In this document: in pieces, positions 62,934 through 64,000 of the stretch
How positions within the stretch are numbered: position 1 is the stretch's first letter
Layout of the letters: every line of letters starts with the position of its first letter
Source of the DNA: Methylobacterium sp. Leaf125
GTDB lineage: Bacteria > Pseudomonadota > Alphaproteobacteria > Rhizobiales > Beijerinckiaceae
Assembly: GCF_001423085.1 (NCBI RefSeq)
Contig: NZ_LMNU01000047.1
Coordinates: 797-64,796 of the forward strand
DNA: 64,000 nt
Direction of reading: 5' to 3'
Notes under the pieces: generated by a model
The model's input: the letters and a program-made list of their open reading frames with translations, nothing else
Databases searched by the model: none
Told to the model about the DNA's origin: nothing
Program-made: the position numbers and the translations under genes

Positions 62934-64000
62934 TCAGCCGTGGACGAGCACGTTGCGGAACTGCCAGGGGTCGCTGGTGTCGATGTCCTCGGGGAACAGG
63001 CCCGGGCGACCGGTCAGCGGCGTCCAGTCGGTGTAGACGCCGATCACGGGGCCGAGATACGGGGTCTGCACTTCGAGGCAGCGACGGAAGTCCATCTCGT
63101 CGGCCTCGACGATACCGGCCTCCGGGTTCTCCAGGGCCCAGACCATGCCGGCGAGCACCGCCGAGGTCACCTGCAGGCCCGTGGCGTTCTGGTAGGGCGC
63201 GATGCGGCGGGTCTCCTCGATGGAGAGCTGCGAGCCGTACCAGTAGGCGTTCTTGGCATGGCCGTAGAGAAGCACGCCGAGCTCGTCGATGCCGTCGACG
63301 ATCTCGGTCTCGTCGAGGATGTGGATCGTCTCCTGGACCTTGCCGCCGTTGCCGAACATCTCGTGCAGCGAGAGCACCGCGTCGTTCGCGGGGTGATAGG
63401 CGTAGTGGCAGGTCGGCCGGTAGGCGGCGCGCTCGCCCTCCAGCACGGTATAGTAGTCGGAGATCGAGACGGCCTCGTTGTGGGTCACGAGGAAGGCGTA
63501 TTGCGACTGGGCCGTCGGCGTCCACGAGCGCACGCGGGTGTCGGCGCCGGGCTGGAGCAGGTAGATCGCGCAGCGCGAGCCCTTCTCCTGTTCGCGGCCG
63601 TTCTCCGGCATCCAGGTCTCGTGGGTGCCCCAGCCGAGCTCGGCCGGCTGGTTGCCCTCGGAGACGAAGCCTTCCACCGACCAGGTGTTGACGAAGACGC
63701 CCATGGGCTTGGCCGACTTGGCACGCTGGGTGTCGCGCTCGGCGATGTGCACGCCCTTCACGCCGACCTCGCGCATGAGGGCGGCCCAGCCGGCGCGGTC
63801 CTTCGGCTCAGGGGTCTTCAGGCCGAGATCGCCGGCGATGTTCAGCAGCGCCTGCTTGACGAACCACGACACCATGCCGGGATTGGCGCCGCAGCACGAC
63901 ACGGCGGTGGTGCCGCCGGGGCTCGCGGTACGGGCGTCCAGGATCTCCTGGCGCAGGGCGTAGTTGGTGCGGTCGCCCTGGCTCTTGTTCTTGTCGAAGT
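62934..64000 (-). CDS. hss: Homospermidine synthase (5' end outside the window)
   Basis: About 355 C-terminal residues are visible; the frame is open to the window edge (FDKNKSQGDRTNYALRQEIL and on). The enzyme joins two putrescines, or spermidine and putrescine, to sym-homospermidine with NAD, the main long polyamine of many alphaproteobacteria. Diagnostic parts: VSCCGANPGMVSWFVKQALL, GVHIAERDTQRAKS, TWSVEGFVSEGNQPAELGWG, SISDYYTVLEGERAAYRPTC, and YHPANDAVLSLHEMFGNGGK. The N-terminal NAD-binding motif is missing from view. A hairpin follows the stop. Confidence 0.95.
   Translation of the reverse strand, partial: FDKNKSQGDRTNYALRQEILDARTASPGGTTAVSCCGANPGMVSWFVKQALLNIAGDLGLKTPEPKDRAGWAALMREVGVKGVHIAERDTQRAKSAKPMGVFVNTWSVEGFVSEGNQPAELGWGTHETWMPENGREQEKGSRCAIYLLQPGADTRVRSWTPTAQSQYAFLVTHNEAVSISDYYTVLEGERAAYRPTCHYAYHPANDAVLSLHEMFGNGGKVQETIHILDETEIVDGIDELGVLLYGHAKNAYWYGSQLSIEETRRIAPYQNATGLQVTSAVLAGMVWALENPEAGIVEADEMDFRRCLEVQTPYLGPVIGVYTDWTPLTGRPGLFPEDIDTSDPWQFRNVLVHG

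Overview
The window is GC-rich alphaproteobacterial chromosome and most resembles Methylobacterium/Methylorubrum. The main evidence is a divergent meaA/ecm (ethylmalonyl-CoA mutase) and ccr (crotonyl-CoA carboxylase/reductase) pair. These are two signature enzymes of the ethylmalonyl-CoA pathway, and both read very close to the M. extorquens proteins as I remember them. Homospermidine synthase, long-form SerA, the alphaproteobacterial type of SerC and the ffh-rpsP-rimM cluster fit the same group. No rRNA or complete tRNA gene, no insertion sequence and no CRISPR array was recognised.

Layout. 0-5.5 kb: the tail of a sugar transferase, small exported or hypothetical genes, mutS and a retropepsin-like protease. 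5.5-13.8 kb: rplY-pth-ychF, a double-hotdog MaoC protein, and mtnA, serA and serC on the minus strand. 13.8-16.4 kb: a small, less GC-rich accessory block holding a TauD-like dioxygenase and a DHA2-type exporter. 16.4-28 kb: trmD, an apparently exported methyltransferase, a LysR/DoxX/LLM divergon, a chemoreceptor, a diguanylate cyclase, then rimM-rpsP-ffh. 28-37 kb: a pair of tiny membrane proteins, lgt with a MidA-type methyltransferase, a second chemoreceptor, ilvA, a periplasmic asparaginase, dgkA and an AbrB-type permease. 37-43 kb: oxyR/katA with an OxyR-like box between them, a GGDEF-EAL protein and rplS. 43-53.3 kb: a long co-directional housekeeping run (nifU-like, tsaB, rimI, plsC, miaB, phoH, ybeY, corC, lnt, MFS) with several stop/start overlaps. 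53.4-57.3 kb: meaA and ccr diverging from a 595-bp control region. 57.4-64 kb: leuD, a lytic transglycosylase, ridA, an epimerase, small envelope proteins and a homospermidine synthase cut off by the window end.

How the genes fit together. Much of the window serves translation and RNA quality: rplY, rpsP, rplS, pth, ychF, rimM, trmD, tsaB, rimI, miaB, ybeY, ffh. Another part builds the envelope: lgt, lnt, plsC, dgkA, the lytic transglycosylase. Signalling genes (two chemoreceptors and two c-di-GMP proteins) sit between the housekeeping blocks. trmD, rimM/rpsP/ffh, rplS and leuD look like pieces of one ancestral cluster now separated by inserted genes.

The most interesting unexplained items are the perfect palindrome in front of meaA, the spaced TTCTTGG repeats in front of ccr, the tiny membrane-protein pair at 27.9-28.2 kb, the dioxygenase/exporter block at 13.8-16.4 kb, and a set of long perfect hairpins without T-tracts next to stop codons. 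All functional calls come from reading motifs; no database search was run.
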